DNA of 11,396 nucleotides from Campylobacterota bacterium (lineage in GTDB: Bacteria > Campylobacterota > Campylobacteria > Campylobacterales > SZUA-545), in the NCBI GenBank assembly GCA_003561815.1, contig PWVP01000115.1, positions 1 to 11,396 on the forward strand, written 5' to 3'. Below, piece after piece: positions 1 through 5,990 of the stretch (the first letter of the stretch is position 1; the number at the start of each line of letters is the position of its first letter). The notes beneath the pieces were generated by a model. It was not told where the DNA came from. It worked only from the letters and a program-made list of their open reading frames with translations, and ran no database searches. The translations under genes were made by a program, and so were the position numbers.

Positions 1-45
1 CCCCAACCTTGGCAAGGTTGTGCTCTACCCCTGAGCTATTCCCGC
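1..45 (-). tRNA. tRNA-Gly(GCC), 5' part only
   Basis: Read on the minus strand, the 5' acceptor strand starts at position 45 with GCGGGAA. It is followed by a D arm (GCTC, loop AGGGGTA, GAGC) and an anticodon arm with stem CAACC/GGTTG around the loop TTGCCAA. The anticodon is GCC (window positions 11-13), so it reads GGC and GGU/GGC-type glycine codons. The variable loop is just reached and the T arm and 3' acceptor strand lie beyond the window edge. The gene is divergent from ilvD. Confidence 0.93.
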
Positions 46-93
46 AAATCAAGAGGCGAGATTGTACCGAGCGTCAAATTAAAACGACTTTAA

Positions 94-99
94 TATAAT
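94..99 (+). promoter_or_regulatory. -10 box of the ilvD promoter
   Basis: A perfect TATAAT lies in an AT-rich stretch between the tRNA and ilvD. It predicts a transcript start near 106 and a leader of about 27 nt. No good -35 is visible 16-18 bp upstream, which is common for the main sigma factor of Campylobacterota. No leader peptide or attenuator is seen, so regulation by branched-chain amino acids is not evident here. Confidence 0.55.
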
Positions 100-132
100 G
101 GCACAGTTAAGAGCTTTTTGCAAAGGAACCCC

Positions 133-1812
133 ATGCGCAGTGATATTATCAAACGGGGCTGGGAGAAAACCCCCCACCGCAGTCTTCTGAGGGCCACCGG
201 ACTCAAGGACGAGGATTTCGACAAGCCCTTTATCGGGATTGCCAACAGCCACATCGATATCATCCCCGGCCACTTTTTTCTCAAAGAGTACGGCGAGATC
301 GTCAAAGAGGCGATCCGCGAAGCAGGCGGTGTGCCCTTTGAGTTTAACACCATCGGTGTGGATGACGGCATCGCCATGGGGCATGACGGGATGCTCTACT
401 CCCTACCCAGCCGCGAGCTGATCGCCGATAGCATCGAAACGGTGATGAACGCCCACAAGCTCGATGCGCTCATCTGTATCCCCAACTGCGACAAAATCGT
501 CCCCGGTATGCTCATGGGTGCCCTGCGGGTCAATGTGCCCACGGTTTTTATCAGCGGCGGTCCGATGGCAGCGGGTCACCTTAAAGATGGCACACCGGTT
601 GATCTCGCCACGGCGTTTGAGGCGGTGGGCAAAAAGTCTCAAGGCCAGATGAGCGATGAAGAGCTCTATGAGATCGAGTGTCAGGCCTGTCCAGGTGGTG
701 GCAGCTGCAGCGGGATGTTCACCGCCAACAGCATGAACACGCTCTGCGAAGCGATGGGCGTAGCCCTGCCGGGCAACGGCACCGTGCTCGCCCTCACCCC
801 TGAGCGCACCGAGATGCTCAAAACCGCCGCACGGCGGGTGGTACAGATCGCTCTAGACGATCGCTTCAAAATGCGAAACATCCTGAACGAAAAGGCAGTC
901 CACAACGCCTTCGTGGTGGATATGGCCATGGGCGGCAGCTCCAACACCGTGCTGCATATGCTCGCCATCGCCAATGAAGCGGGTGTCGAATTTGACATCA
1001 CCAAAATCAACGCGATTAGCAAACAGGTGGCCCACATCGCCAAAATCTCCCCCGCCCTCTCTACCGTACACATGGAGGATATCCACCGTGCCGGTGGTGT
1101 GAGCGCAGTGATGGCTGAGGTGGCCAAGCGGGGCCACGCCCTTAAAACCGATGCGCTCACCGTGACTGGCGAGAGCTTGGGCGAACGGATTAAAGAGGCG
1201 AAAAATCTCGATGAGAGCATCATCCGTCCGGCGGAAAATCCCTTTTCGCCTGTGGGCGGCCTGGCAATCCTGACGGGCAATCTCGCCCAGGAGGGGGCCG
1301 TGGTCAAAACCGGCGCGATTGATCCCAATATGCGCCAGTTTACCGGCAAGGCGATCTGCTTTGACTCCCAGGCAGAGGCGATCGTGGGCATCACCGAAGG
1401 GCGCGTCAAAGCGGGTCATGTGGTGGTGATCCGCTACGAAGGGCCTAAAGGCGGTCCGGGGATGCAGGAGATGCTCAGCCCCACCAGCCTGATCGCCGGT
1501 ATGGGTCTGGGGGATAAAGTAGCCCTCATCACCGATGGCCGCTTTAGCGGGGCGACCAGGGGAGCGAGCATCGGCCATGTCAGCCCGGAGGCGGCCGAGG
1601 GGGGCGTGATTGCCCTAATTGAAGAGGGGGATACGATTAGTATCGATGTGGATCGCTACGAGCTAAAGCTCATGGTGGACGAGCAGACCCTTCAGCGCCG
1701 CCGGGGCCACTGGCAACCGCGCAAAAAGGCGATCGACTCCAAGTGGCTCAAGCGCTACAGCCTGCTGGTGAGCAACGCCAGTGCCGGTGCAGTGCTGAAA
1801 ACGGAGCTTTAA
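133..1812 (+). CDS. ilvD: dihydroxy-acid dehydratase IlvD
   Basis: Catalyses dehydration of 2,3-dihydroxy-isovalerate and 2,3-dihydroxy-3-methylvalerate to the 2-oxo acids, the third shared step of valine and isoleucine synthesis, in the cytoplasm and with an Fe-S cluster. The 559-residue protein has the usual family length. The conserved DDGIAMGHDGMLYSLPSRE stretch begins at residue 77, cluster cysteines are expected at C119 (IPNCDK) and C192 (GSCSGMFTANS), and a C-terminal VIRYEGPKGGPGMQEM block is present. I chose ATG 133 because AAAGGAA at 122-128 is a good ribosome site. An in-frame TTG at 118 lies upstream of that site and is unlikely. It is the first gene of an operon whose next gene starts 3 nt after its stop. 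Whether the cluster is 2Fe-2S or 4Fe-4S cannot be decided by eye. Confidence 0.97.
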   Translation: MRSDIIKRGWEKTPHRSLLRATGLKDEDFDKPFIGIANSHIDIIPGHFFLKEYGEIVKEAIREAGGVPFEFNTIGVDDGIAMGHDGMLYSLPSRELIADSIETVMNAHKLDALICIPNCDKIVPGMLMGALRVNVPTVFISGGPMAAGHLKDGTPVDLATAFEAVGKKSQGQMSDEELYEIECQACPGGGSCSGMFTANSMNTLCEAMGVALPGNGTVLALTPERTEMLKTAARRVVQIALDDRFKMRNILNEKAVHNAFVVDMAMGGSSNTVLHMLAIANEAGVEFDITKINAISKQVAHIAKISPALSTVHMEDIHRAGGVSAVMAEVAKRGHALKTDALTVTGESLGERIKEAKNLDESIIRPAENPFSPVGGLAILTGNLAQEGAVVKTGAIDPNMRQFTGKAICFDSQAEAIVGITEGRVKAGHVVVIRYEGPKGGPGMQEMLSPTSLIAGMGLGDKVALITDGRFSGATRGASIGHVSPEAAEGGVIALIEEGDTISIDVDRYELKLMVDEQTLQRRRGHWQPRKKAIDSKWLKRYSLLVSNASAGAVLKTEL

Positions 1813-1815
1813 CGC

Positions 1816-2532
1816 TTGCGTGTGGCGGTTTTGCAGTTTGAGAGCGGGCCGGATTATGGGGCGAATCTCGATCGCCTACGCACTTTAGCCGAGGAAGCTG
1901 AGGCGGATCTGGTGCTCGCGCCGGAGGTGTGTCTGACCGGGTTTGATTACGATCGTTTCGAAGCGGCGGCGGCCTTCGCGAAAAAAAGCGAAGCGGCTCT
2001 GCTGGCCCTCTCGGAAAAATGCGCGATCGCCCTGACACAGATTGAGCGCGAAGGCGATGCGTTTTTTAATGTGTTTCGCCTCTACGATCAGGGCCGGTGT
2101 CTCCACGCCCAAAAAAAGCACAAACTCTTTTTGCTGGGCAACGAGCACGATCACTTCAGCGCCGGAGCGAAAGAGGCGATCGCGCCTTTTGAGTGGCGCG
2201 GCTGGCAGCTGGGGGTGCTCATCTGCTTTGAGCTGCGCTTTGTCGATCTGTGGCAGCGGCTTGAGGGGTGCGAGCTCCTCTTGGTGCCGGCCGCATGGGG
2301 GGCACTGCGAAAGAGCCACTATGAAACGCTCTGCGATGCGCTGGCGATCGCCAACCGCTGCTTTGTGGCCGCCAGCGATAGCGCCAATGCCGACATGGCC
2401 GCAGGAAGCGCTATCCTCTCCCCCTGGGGCGAGGCGCTGCGTGACGACACCCAGCACACCCTTGCGCGCACACTGGATAAGCGTGAAATCACCAAAATGA
2501 AACGGGCCATCCCCTATGACACAGCAGCTTAA
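1816..2532 (+). CDS. carbon-nitrogen hydrolase (nitrilase superfamily)
   Basis: A 238-residue amidase-like enzyme of the nitrilase superfamily, probably cytoplasmic. The catalytic triad can be placed: Glu37 in APEVCLTGF, Lys101 in QKKHKLF, and Cys137 in GVLICFELRF. The length is near the usual 250-280 for single-domain members. The start is TTG at 1816; GGAG at 1803-1806, inside the ilvD stop region, gives the right spacing, and no later start keeps the N-terminal strand RVAVLQFE. The substrate is not determined by the sequence; omega-amidase-like or general amide hydrolysis are possible. It follows ilvD by 3 nt and overlaps pcm by 17 nt, so translation is probably coupled. Three copies of GCGATCGC fall inside it. 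Confidence 0.88.
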   Translation: MRVAVLQFESGPDYGANLDRLRTLAEEAEADLVLAPEVCLTGFDYDRFEAAAAFAKKSEAALLALSEKCAIALTQIEREGDAFFNVFRLYDQGRCLHAQKKHKLFLLGNEHDHFSAGAKEAIAPFEWRGWQLGVLICFELRFVDLWQRLEGCELLLVPAAWGALRKSHYETLCDALAIANRCFVAASDSANADMAAGSAILSPWGEALRDDTQHTLARTLDKREITKMKRAIPYDTAA

Positions 2533-3154
2533 TGCCGCGCGGAGCTTCACCGCTCAGCTGGAAAAACAGATCCCGCTCTCTCCGGCACTCAAGAGGGCAT
2601 TTGAGTCGATCCCGCGCGAGATTTTCGTACCCGCCGGACTGCACCGCATGGCCTACCGGATCGAAGCACTCCCGATGGGGGCCGATCAGTGGCTTAGCTC
2701 CCCGCTCACCGTCGCCAAGATGACCCAGGCGCTGCAGCCTGAGGGGGCCGATAGTGTGCTCGAGATCGGCTGCGGCAGTGGCTATCAGGCGGCGATACTG
2801 GCCAAGCTCTTTCGCCGGGTTTTTACCATCGAGCGGATCGAGCGGCTGCTCACCGAGGCCAAAGGCCGCCTAAAGCAGCTTAATCTCATCAATGTCCACA
2901 CACGCCTTGATGATGGCCAGAGGGGCTGGGCGCAGTATGGGCCCTACGATCGCATCCTCTTTTCAGCCAGCACGGCACAGGTGCCACAGGCGCTTTTCGA
3001 TCAGCTCACCGTGGGCGGTATCCTCGTCGCCCCCATCGAAACAGCGGGCAAACAGGTAATCACCCGCTACACCAAAGGGGCCACCGGTGTTAAATCCGAA
3101 GCACTGGAGAGCTGCCGGTTCGTGCCGGTTTTAGATGGAGTGCAAAAAGGTTGA
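2516..3154 (+). CDS. pcm: protein-L-isoaspartate O-methyltransferase
   Basis: Methylates L-isoaspartyl residues formed by ageing of Asn and Asp, using S-adenosylmethionine, as the first step of protein repair. The 212-residue protein matches the family length. The substrate-side motif is WLSSPLTVAKMT (residues 59-70) and SAM-binding motif I is VLEIGCGSGYQAA (81-93), followed by an acidic strand end (FTIERIE). ATG 2516 lies inside the end of the preceding gene with only a weak ribosome site, so translational coupling is likely. It is the last gene of the ilvD operon and ends 11 bp from the convergent toxin gene, with no obvious terminator between them. Confidence 0.95.
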   Translation: MTQQLNAARSFTAQLEKQIPLSPALKRAFESIPREIFVPAGLHRMAYRIEALPMGADQWLSSPLTVAKMTQALQPEGADSVLEIGCGSGYQAAILAKLFRRVFTIERIERLLTEAKGRLKQLNLINVHTRLDDGQRGWAQYGPYDRILFSASTAQVPQALFDQLTVGGILVAPIETAGKQVITRYTKGATGVKSEALESCRFVPVLDGVQKG

Positions 3155-3165
3155 CGCAGGGGGCC

Positions 3166-3534
3166 CTACCTGCCTATGCTGATTTCATACTCTGGATTCA
3201 AACTCTTCAAAACCAGTCGATGAATCTCTCGCACAGTTTTTTTGGGCAGCTCCCCCAGCCTTTTTAAAAAGCGATCGTCAGAAAAGTTTTTGACCTGAAA
3301 GCAGTCTGCCGAAGATGGCTTCTCCAGCCCGTTTCCAGTGGCTGGTTCCAGTTTAAGCATCCACGGATAGGCTTCATAGGCGGGGTTATGGGCGGTTACC
3401 GGAACCACCGTTTTTAGAGGCAGCCGCCCGACGCGATCGTCATTAATCACAATCGCCGGGCGGGTTTTGGCGATTTCGCTGCCCACTTTAGGGAAAAACT
3501 CTACCAGCCACACTTCACCCTGTCTAATACTCAT
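3166..3534 (-). CDS. MazF/PemK-type endoribonuclease toxin
   Basis: Members of this family cut mRNA at short sequences and arrest growth unless held by a partner antitoxin. The 122-residue protein opens with the typical RQGEVWLVEFFP, then KTRPAIVIND (the conserved Arg is R25) and the C-terminal PSSADCFQVKNFSDDR block that corresponds to the dimer and substrate region. I chose ATG at 3534, directly before SIRQGEVW; a longer open frame runs on to 3663 but only through the antitoxin gene. The start overlaps the antitoxin stop by 11 nt, so the two are coupled. It faces pcm. Complete, with no sign of decay. Confidence 0.92.
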   Translation of the reverse strand: MSIRQGEVWLVEFFPKVGSEIAKTRPAIVINDDRVGRLPLKTVVPVTAHNPAYEAYPWMLKLEPATGNGLEKPSSADCFQVKNFSDDRFLKRLGELPKKTVREIHRLVLKSLNPEYEISIGR

Positions 3535-3772
3535 GCAGGTCACCCGTATCGCCACCAGTCTCAGCGATAAGCGTTTGATAGGCCCTATCCTCCAGAGCAC
3601 GCTCGACACCACGCTCCCATTTTTCCAGCTCTTTTTGGCGGATGTAGTTTCTGATCGCCTCATTGTAAATGGCCGAAAGCGTAAGATGCGAATCCTCCTT
3701 AAGGGCCAGCACCTGAGCCTTAAGCTCGGCGGGCATATTAAAGGTGATCTTCTCCATCGGTTCTACGGTCAT
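3524..3772 (-). CDS. ribbon-helix-helix antitoxin partner of the MazF-type toxin
   Basis: An 82-residue protein that should bind its own promoter as a dimer and neutralise the toxin. Residues 8-44 fit a ribbon-helix-helix fold: strand KITFNMPAEL, a helix, then LSAIYNEAIRNYI. The acidic C-terminal part (about 45-82, ending GGDTGDLHEY) would wrap the toxin. I prefer the ATG at 3772 because GGGAG lies 5 nt upstream of it; an ATG at 3784 would add four residues but has no ribosome site. The strong promoter at 3807-3835 and a near-palindrome at the start of transcription suggest autoregulation. The assignment comes from fold pattern and context, not from a named family. Confidence 0.87.
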   Translation of the reverse strand: MTVEPMEKITFNMPAELKAQVLALKEDSHLTLSAIYNEAIRNYIRQKELEKWERGVERALEDRAYQTLIAETGGDTGDLHEY

Positions 3773-3787
3773 CTCAACTCCCATTTA

Positions 3788-3804
3788 GGCCATACATTTA
3801 TGCC
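3788..3804. promoter_or_regulatory. probable antitoxin operator
   Basis: GGCCATA and TATGCC face each other around ACAT, an inverted repeat that is imperfect by one extra base in one arm. It straddles the predicted transcript start, just downstream of the -10 box, where a ribbon-helix-helix antitoxin would be expected to bind. Inferred from position and symmetry only. Confidence 0.4.
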
Positions 3805-3806
3805 GT

Positions 3807-3835
3807 ATTTTAAGAAGGTTTACCCGAAAAGTCAA
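3807..3835 (-). promoter_or_regulatory. sigma-70 promoter of the MazF-type toxin-antitoxin operon
   Basis: On the minus strand, TTGACT (3830-3835) and TAAAAT (3807-3812) are separated by exactly 17 bp. This is the best full promoter in the window. Transcription would begin near 3800, leaving a leader of about 28 nt to ATG 3772. Confidence 0.78.
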
Positions 3836-3892
3836 GTTGTGTGTGGCGCCCACCTGTTTCTCTCGGCAGAATAAAAAGGGTCACAAACTTTC

Positions 3893-4000
3893 TCAGTAAA
3901 TCGCCATCATCCGATCCGCCTCCTCCTAGGTGAGACCTTTGCGATCCGTGCCGATGAGGCGGGCGAAAAGATCGGTCTCCAGATTAACTCGGCGGCCGGC
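3893..4000 (-). pseudogene. decayed 3' fragment of ribE
   Basis: This 108-bp stretch translates on the minus strand as the last 35 codons of riboflavin synthase plus a stop, closely matching the end of the intact gene at 6614-6733. Relative to that gene it lacks four codons (12 bp; residues RYLA or ARYL) between short GCGGGC-like repeats, and the Trp codon in LTWEEADRM is TAG. Aligned by hand, 12 of 36 codons differ and 8 of those changes are silent, including TAA against TGA for the stop. That is the pattern of two functional alleles that diverged before one was broken, not of a recent copy that drifted. Similarity ends sharply at 4000. The 3773-4190 gap otherwise holds the toxin-antitoxin promoter, this fragment, an unassigned remnant and the next promoter. 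Confidence 0.92.
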
Positions 4001-4002
4001 TG

Positions 4003-4098
4003 TCATGACACCGCGACAGCCCATCCTAAAACCGGATAGTTAGCCAAAGCTAGCTCCTGATGGCTCACGCCAAAGGCCTCCTGCGGCTCGAAAAAAGC
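4003..4098 (-). other. orphan 31-codon reading-frame remnant
   Basis: Between two stops the minus strand reads 31 protein-like codons, including EPQEAFGVSHQELALANY and then PVLGWAVAVS. The TGA ending it overlaps, as ATGA, an ATG in frame with the ribE fragment. There is no start codon, so if real it is the tail of a lost gene. I do not recognise the family; chance is a live alternative. Confidence 0.25.
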
Positions 4099-4156
4099 TC
4101 AATGGTCCCAAGCCCCTCTTTTCAAAACCAGACACTATGCTGCCTAACGCACCTTT

Positions 4157-4162
4157 TATAAT
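4157..4162 (+). promoter_or_regulatory. -10 box of the half-FtsZ gene promoter
   Basis: A perfect TATAAT is preceded by a T-run (CTTTTATAAT). The predicted start is near 4169, giving a leader of about 22 nt with AGGAG at 4181-4185. No convincing -35 is seen. Confidence 0.6.
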
Positions 4163-4190
4163 ACCCACACCACAAGCAACAGGAGAAACC

Positions 4191-4745
4191 ATGACAGAGC
4201 ACAACAACCCATCAACAACCAGTGTCCGCCATTTGCTTGAAGAAAAGCAACTGGCAACGCCGGAGTTTTTGGCCCTGATGGAGCAGGCATTAAGCTGCTC
4301 GCCCAACCTTGCAGTCGTTCCTAGACAAGACGATCTAGATGAACTGATTTGGGCGCTCGAAAAAGGCAGGATCACACTTTCTGAGATGCGTGTGCTACTG
4401 GACAGCCTGACAAGTCTTTCGGGCGAGAAAGCGGATGTGTCTATAAGCCACGAAGACGTGGAGCGGATATTGTCGCACGAGGGCGGCGCGCAGTGCTTTG
4501 AGTGCAACCCCATGGCAATGACTTTAGAACAACAGCAGGCCGTTGCCGAAGCCAAGGGGGTGTTGGTGGTTTTTAGGCATTTTGGGGCAAGCAGCGCGGA
4601 GATTAACCGGCACATGACGCGCTTTTACGATCTGGCCGATGAAGATGCGGATGTGATCTTTCAGGCGGCGGAAGCCCGACATCAGAACAGTGAAGAGATT
4701 CGATCGGTGGTGGTTTTGACGGGGCTAGTCTCAGCCGAGAGCTAG
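4191..4745 (+). CDS. FtsZ-like protein lacking the GTP-binding half (predicted)
   Basis: A 184-residue, soluble, rather acidic protein. From residue 39 on it follows the second half of FtsZ element by element: NLAVVPRQDDLDEL (strand S6 and helix H6; FtsZ has TLIVIPND.LLE), a long helix H7 region (53-80), SISHEDVERIL at the T7 loop (FtsZ NVDFADVRTIM), EAKGVLVVF (S8; FtsZ GAKGVLV.F), SSAEIN (FtsZ FEVN), ADEDADVIF (149-157, as in Campylobacterota FtsZ) and EEIRSVVVLTGL (FtsZ EIRVTVIATGF). The GGGTGTG nucleotide-binding half is absent. In the T7 loop the Asn and first Asp are both Ser; the second Asp is kept (D89). ATG 4191 has AGGAG 5 nt upstream and its own promoter, so the protein is probably made. 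By analogy it could bind the nucleotide face of FtsZ and block filament growth; that function is inference. The FtsZ relation is my reading by eye from memory of the family. Confidence 0.72.
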   Translation: MTEHNNPSTTSVRHLLEEKQLATPEFLALMEQALSCSPNLAVVPRQDDLDELIWALEKGRITLSEMRVLLDSLTSLSGEKADVSISHEDVERILSHEGGAQCFECNPMAMTLEQQQAVAEAKGVLVVFRHFGASSAEINRHMTRFYDLADEDADVIFQAAEARHQNSEEIRSVVVLTGLVSAES

Positions 4746-4747
4746 CC
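4723..4747 (+). terminator. strong hairpin over the stop codon, possible weak terminator
   Basis: GGCTAGTCTC (4723-4732) pairs with GAGA-G-CTAGCC (4737-4747) around a 4-nt AGCC loop: ten pairs with one bulged G. The stop codon TAG of the half-FtsZ gene lies in the right arm. No T-run follows, only CCGTTTCCGTC, so intrinsic termination would be poor. It may instead protect the mRNA end or be partly coding coincidence. Confidence 0.35.
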
Positions 4748-4814
4748 ACCGTTTCCGTCATTTGAGATTCATTGTGACACATCACGACATGCTGAGCCAC
4801 AAGTGCCGCAATTA

Positions 4815-4991
4815 TCATGACTCGACATATCCCCTAACAGTCTCCAGCACATCATCCAAGAACCTTCTTGCCTCATCGGCGTCAATGCTCTCGCGCAACA
4901 TTCTGGGGATTCGTTCTGAGAACCCTATTTTGCAGTTTGGCACTGATGGTTCCTCTAGTGTTACTAACCGGTTGCGGTGGTGATTCGTCCC
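4815..4991 (-). other. open minus-strand remnant antisense to the lipoprotein start
   Basis: The minus strand is open for 58 codons from a TAG at 4992-4994 to a TGA at 4815-4817. It reads like the C-terminal end of an alpha-helical acidic protein: KIGFSERIPRML, then ESIDADEARRFLDDVLETV and GYVES. It contains ATG 4901 and GTG 4943 but no ribosome site, and its stop overlaps (ATGA) a further ATG reading MIIAALVAQHVV. The ending loosely resembles the last helix of HEPN-type domains, which is a guess. It overlaps the signal peptide of the lipoprotein gene, so at most one is functional there and this is probably a relic. Confidence 0.3.
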
Positions 4992-5680
4992 CTAGCGAAG
5001 AGGGGGATCCATTAGGACTCACACCTGAGAGCATCTCTGAGGGCGATGAAGCGAACATCTCCACTGAAGGGGAAACGAGCATCTCCGGCAACTGCACACC
5101 GGATGAGAATACGCGAGAGGGCCGGCTTTGTAGCCTGAAAGGCAAGCTGGATCTTTTGGTCACCTGGCGGCTCATCGGTGAGACCTCTCAGGATGTGATG
5201 GTGTTTAAAGAAGATCCGGTCTTCAGAAACGATCGGTGGTTTCTAGGAGGAACGATCTCAATCAAGATAGACGACACGGAGGGGGGCGGCGTAGTGGCAT
5301 GCACGGATATCACCGATCTATCAGACCGCTATCCATTCTGGTGTTCCCTCTATTATGATAGTGGCGCGGCCAATAGTTACGCACTAATCAAATCCGGCAA
5401 TGAGATCTCAGGCCTTTTCGCCTATGCGCGGTCCTATGAAAACCCTCTCTACGAAGTGCTTTATGACCCCAGCGCTGATGTCACAGGGACACACAGCACT
5501 AACCTCTCTACCAGCAGCCACGCACTAATGGGCGGGTTTGTCTCACTCGAGGATAAAGAGCGGGCCACGCGGCAGATAGCCAGCCGCACACCCCAAACCT
5601 CTCAACCGATCGCCATCCCCGATGAGATCACGCAGAGGTACGAAGCTCTCGAAGAGTTTATGCGATCTCTTCGGGAGTGA
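4868..5680 (+). CDS. predicted lipoprotein of unknown function
   Basis: A 270-residue secreted protein with a lipoprotein signal: basic stretch RRQCSR, hydrophobic LFCSLALMVPLVLL, and lipobox LLTGC with the lipidated Cys at 36. An acidic low-complexity linker follows (about 40-75, with ISEGDE/ISTEGE-like repeats), then a domain of about 150 residues with four cysteines (76, 88, 145, 159) that could form two disulfides in the periplasm. It ends in a short helix, RYEALEEFMRSLRE. I recognise no family. The start is uncertain: TTG 4868 gives a full signal peptide but has only a weak ribosome site, while ATG 4946 would leave just nine residues before the Cys. Maturation would need Lgt, whose gene is also in this window. 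Product confidence is high as a lipoprotein, nil for function. Confidence 0.75.
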   Translation: MPHRRQCSRATFWGFVLRTLFCSLALMVPLVLLTGCGGDSSPSEEGDPLGLTPESISEGDEANISTEGETSISGNCTPDENTREGRLCSLKGKLDLLVTWRLIGETSQDVMVFKEDPVFRNDRWFLGGTISIKIDDTEGGGVVACTDITDLSDRYPFWCSLYYDSGAANSYALIKSGNEISGLFAYARSYENPLYEVLYDPSADVTGTHSTNLSTSSHALMGGFVSLEDKERATRQIASRTPQTSQPIAIPDEITQRYEALEEFMRSLRE

Positions 5681-5780
5681 TCGGTTAAGTGGTTGGCCGT
5701 GCCACCAGCACCCTAAAAGTGCACCACCCTCGCAGGTGACGATATGCTCCATGAAAGAGGATGGATATTTTCAGATCTTG

Positions 5781-5789
5781 TGATAAAAT
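5781..5789 (+). promoter_or_regulatory. possible extended -10 promoter of the GNAT gene pair
   Basis: TGATAAAAT is an extended -10 (TG, one base, TAAAAT). No -35 is evident. It predicts a start near 5796, directly at the ribosome site GGGAGG, so the leader would be only about 9-12 nt. That tight fit makes the call tentative. Confidence 0.4.
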
Positions 5790-5804
5790 AGCGGAGGGAG
5801 GTTT

Positions 5805-5981
5805 ATGATGACGAAGGCTTTTTTTGAACCAACAATAGTAACGAAAAAAAACGAAAAACGCATTCGCGTTGCTTTTTCACCTGACAGCCAGAAAAAAATC
5901 AAAGAATTTGAGCAAAAGGCGCGCACCACTCTTAGGAAGACAGATGCTCAGCCGAAGCTAACGCTTGATGACTTACGCTAA
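5805..5981 (+). CDS. 58-residue protein, candidate antitoxin of the GNAT toxin
   Basis: A small basic protein preceded by an excellent ribosome site, GGAGGGAGG at 5793-5801. ATG 5808 is at better spacing (6 nt) than ATG 5805, so 57 residues is possible. Residues 18-39 (KRIRVAFSPDSQKKIKEFEQ) look like the strand and first helix of a ribbon-helix-helix protein, but the second helix is absent or degenerate and the tail PKLTLDDLR is short. Stop and downstream ATG are 9 nt apart, so it is co-transcribed with the GNAT gene. GC content is low: 20 of 60 bases at 5821-5880 by hand count. Its role as antitoxin is inferred from size, order and the neighbour's fold. I do not recognise the family. Confidence 0.72.
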   Translation: MMTKAFFEPTIVTKKNEKRIRVAFSPDSQKKIKEFEQKARTTLRKTDAQPKLTLDDLR

Positions 5982-5990
5982 AAGCCTTTC

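Noticed and set aside
61..66. TACAAT on the minus strand as the tRNA-Gly -10 box
   Set aside because: Position is plausible (start near 54), but no -35 or TG extension is present, so I did not list it as a feature.
853..1578. Long minus-strand open frames inside ilvD (also 681-1409)
   Set aside because: They are shadows of a highly conserved gene in GC-rich sequence, with no ribosome sites.
3155..3182. GC-rich symmetry (GCAGG, GGG, CCC, CCTGC) between pcm and the convergent toxin gene, as a bidirectional terminator
   Set aside because: The arms leave no proper loop and no T-run follows on either strand.
4142..4148. GCCTAAC as an attC core upstream of the half-FtsZ gene
   Set aside because: No matching GTTRRRY within attC distance; the gene also has its own promoter, unlike typical cassettes.
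4040..4615. 191-codon minus-strand open frame opposite the half-FtsZ gene
   Set aside because: Ser/Cys-rich translation typical of an antisense shadow; the plus strand has promoter, ribosome site and family-like motifs.
5686..5740. GTTAAGT and neighbouring inverted GTGGT/ACCAC and GCAC/GTGC as an integron attC site or terminator
   Set aside because: The partner RYYYAAC core at the proper distance is missing, the stem is broken by a long bulge, and no integrase or array of cassettes is present.
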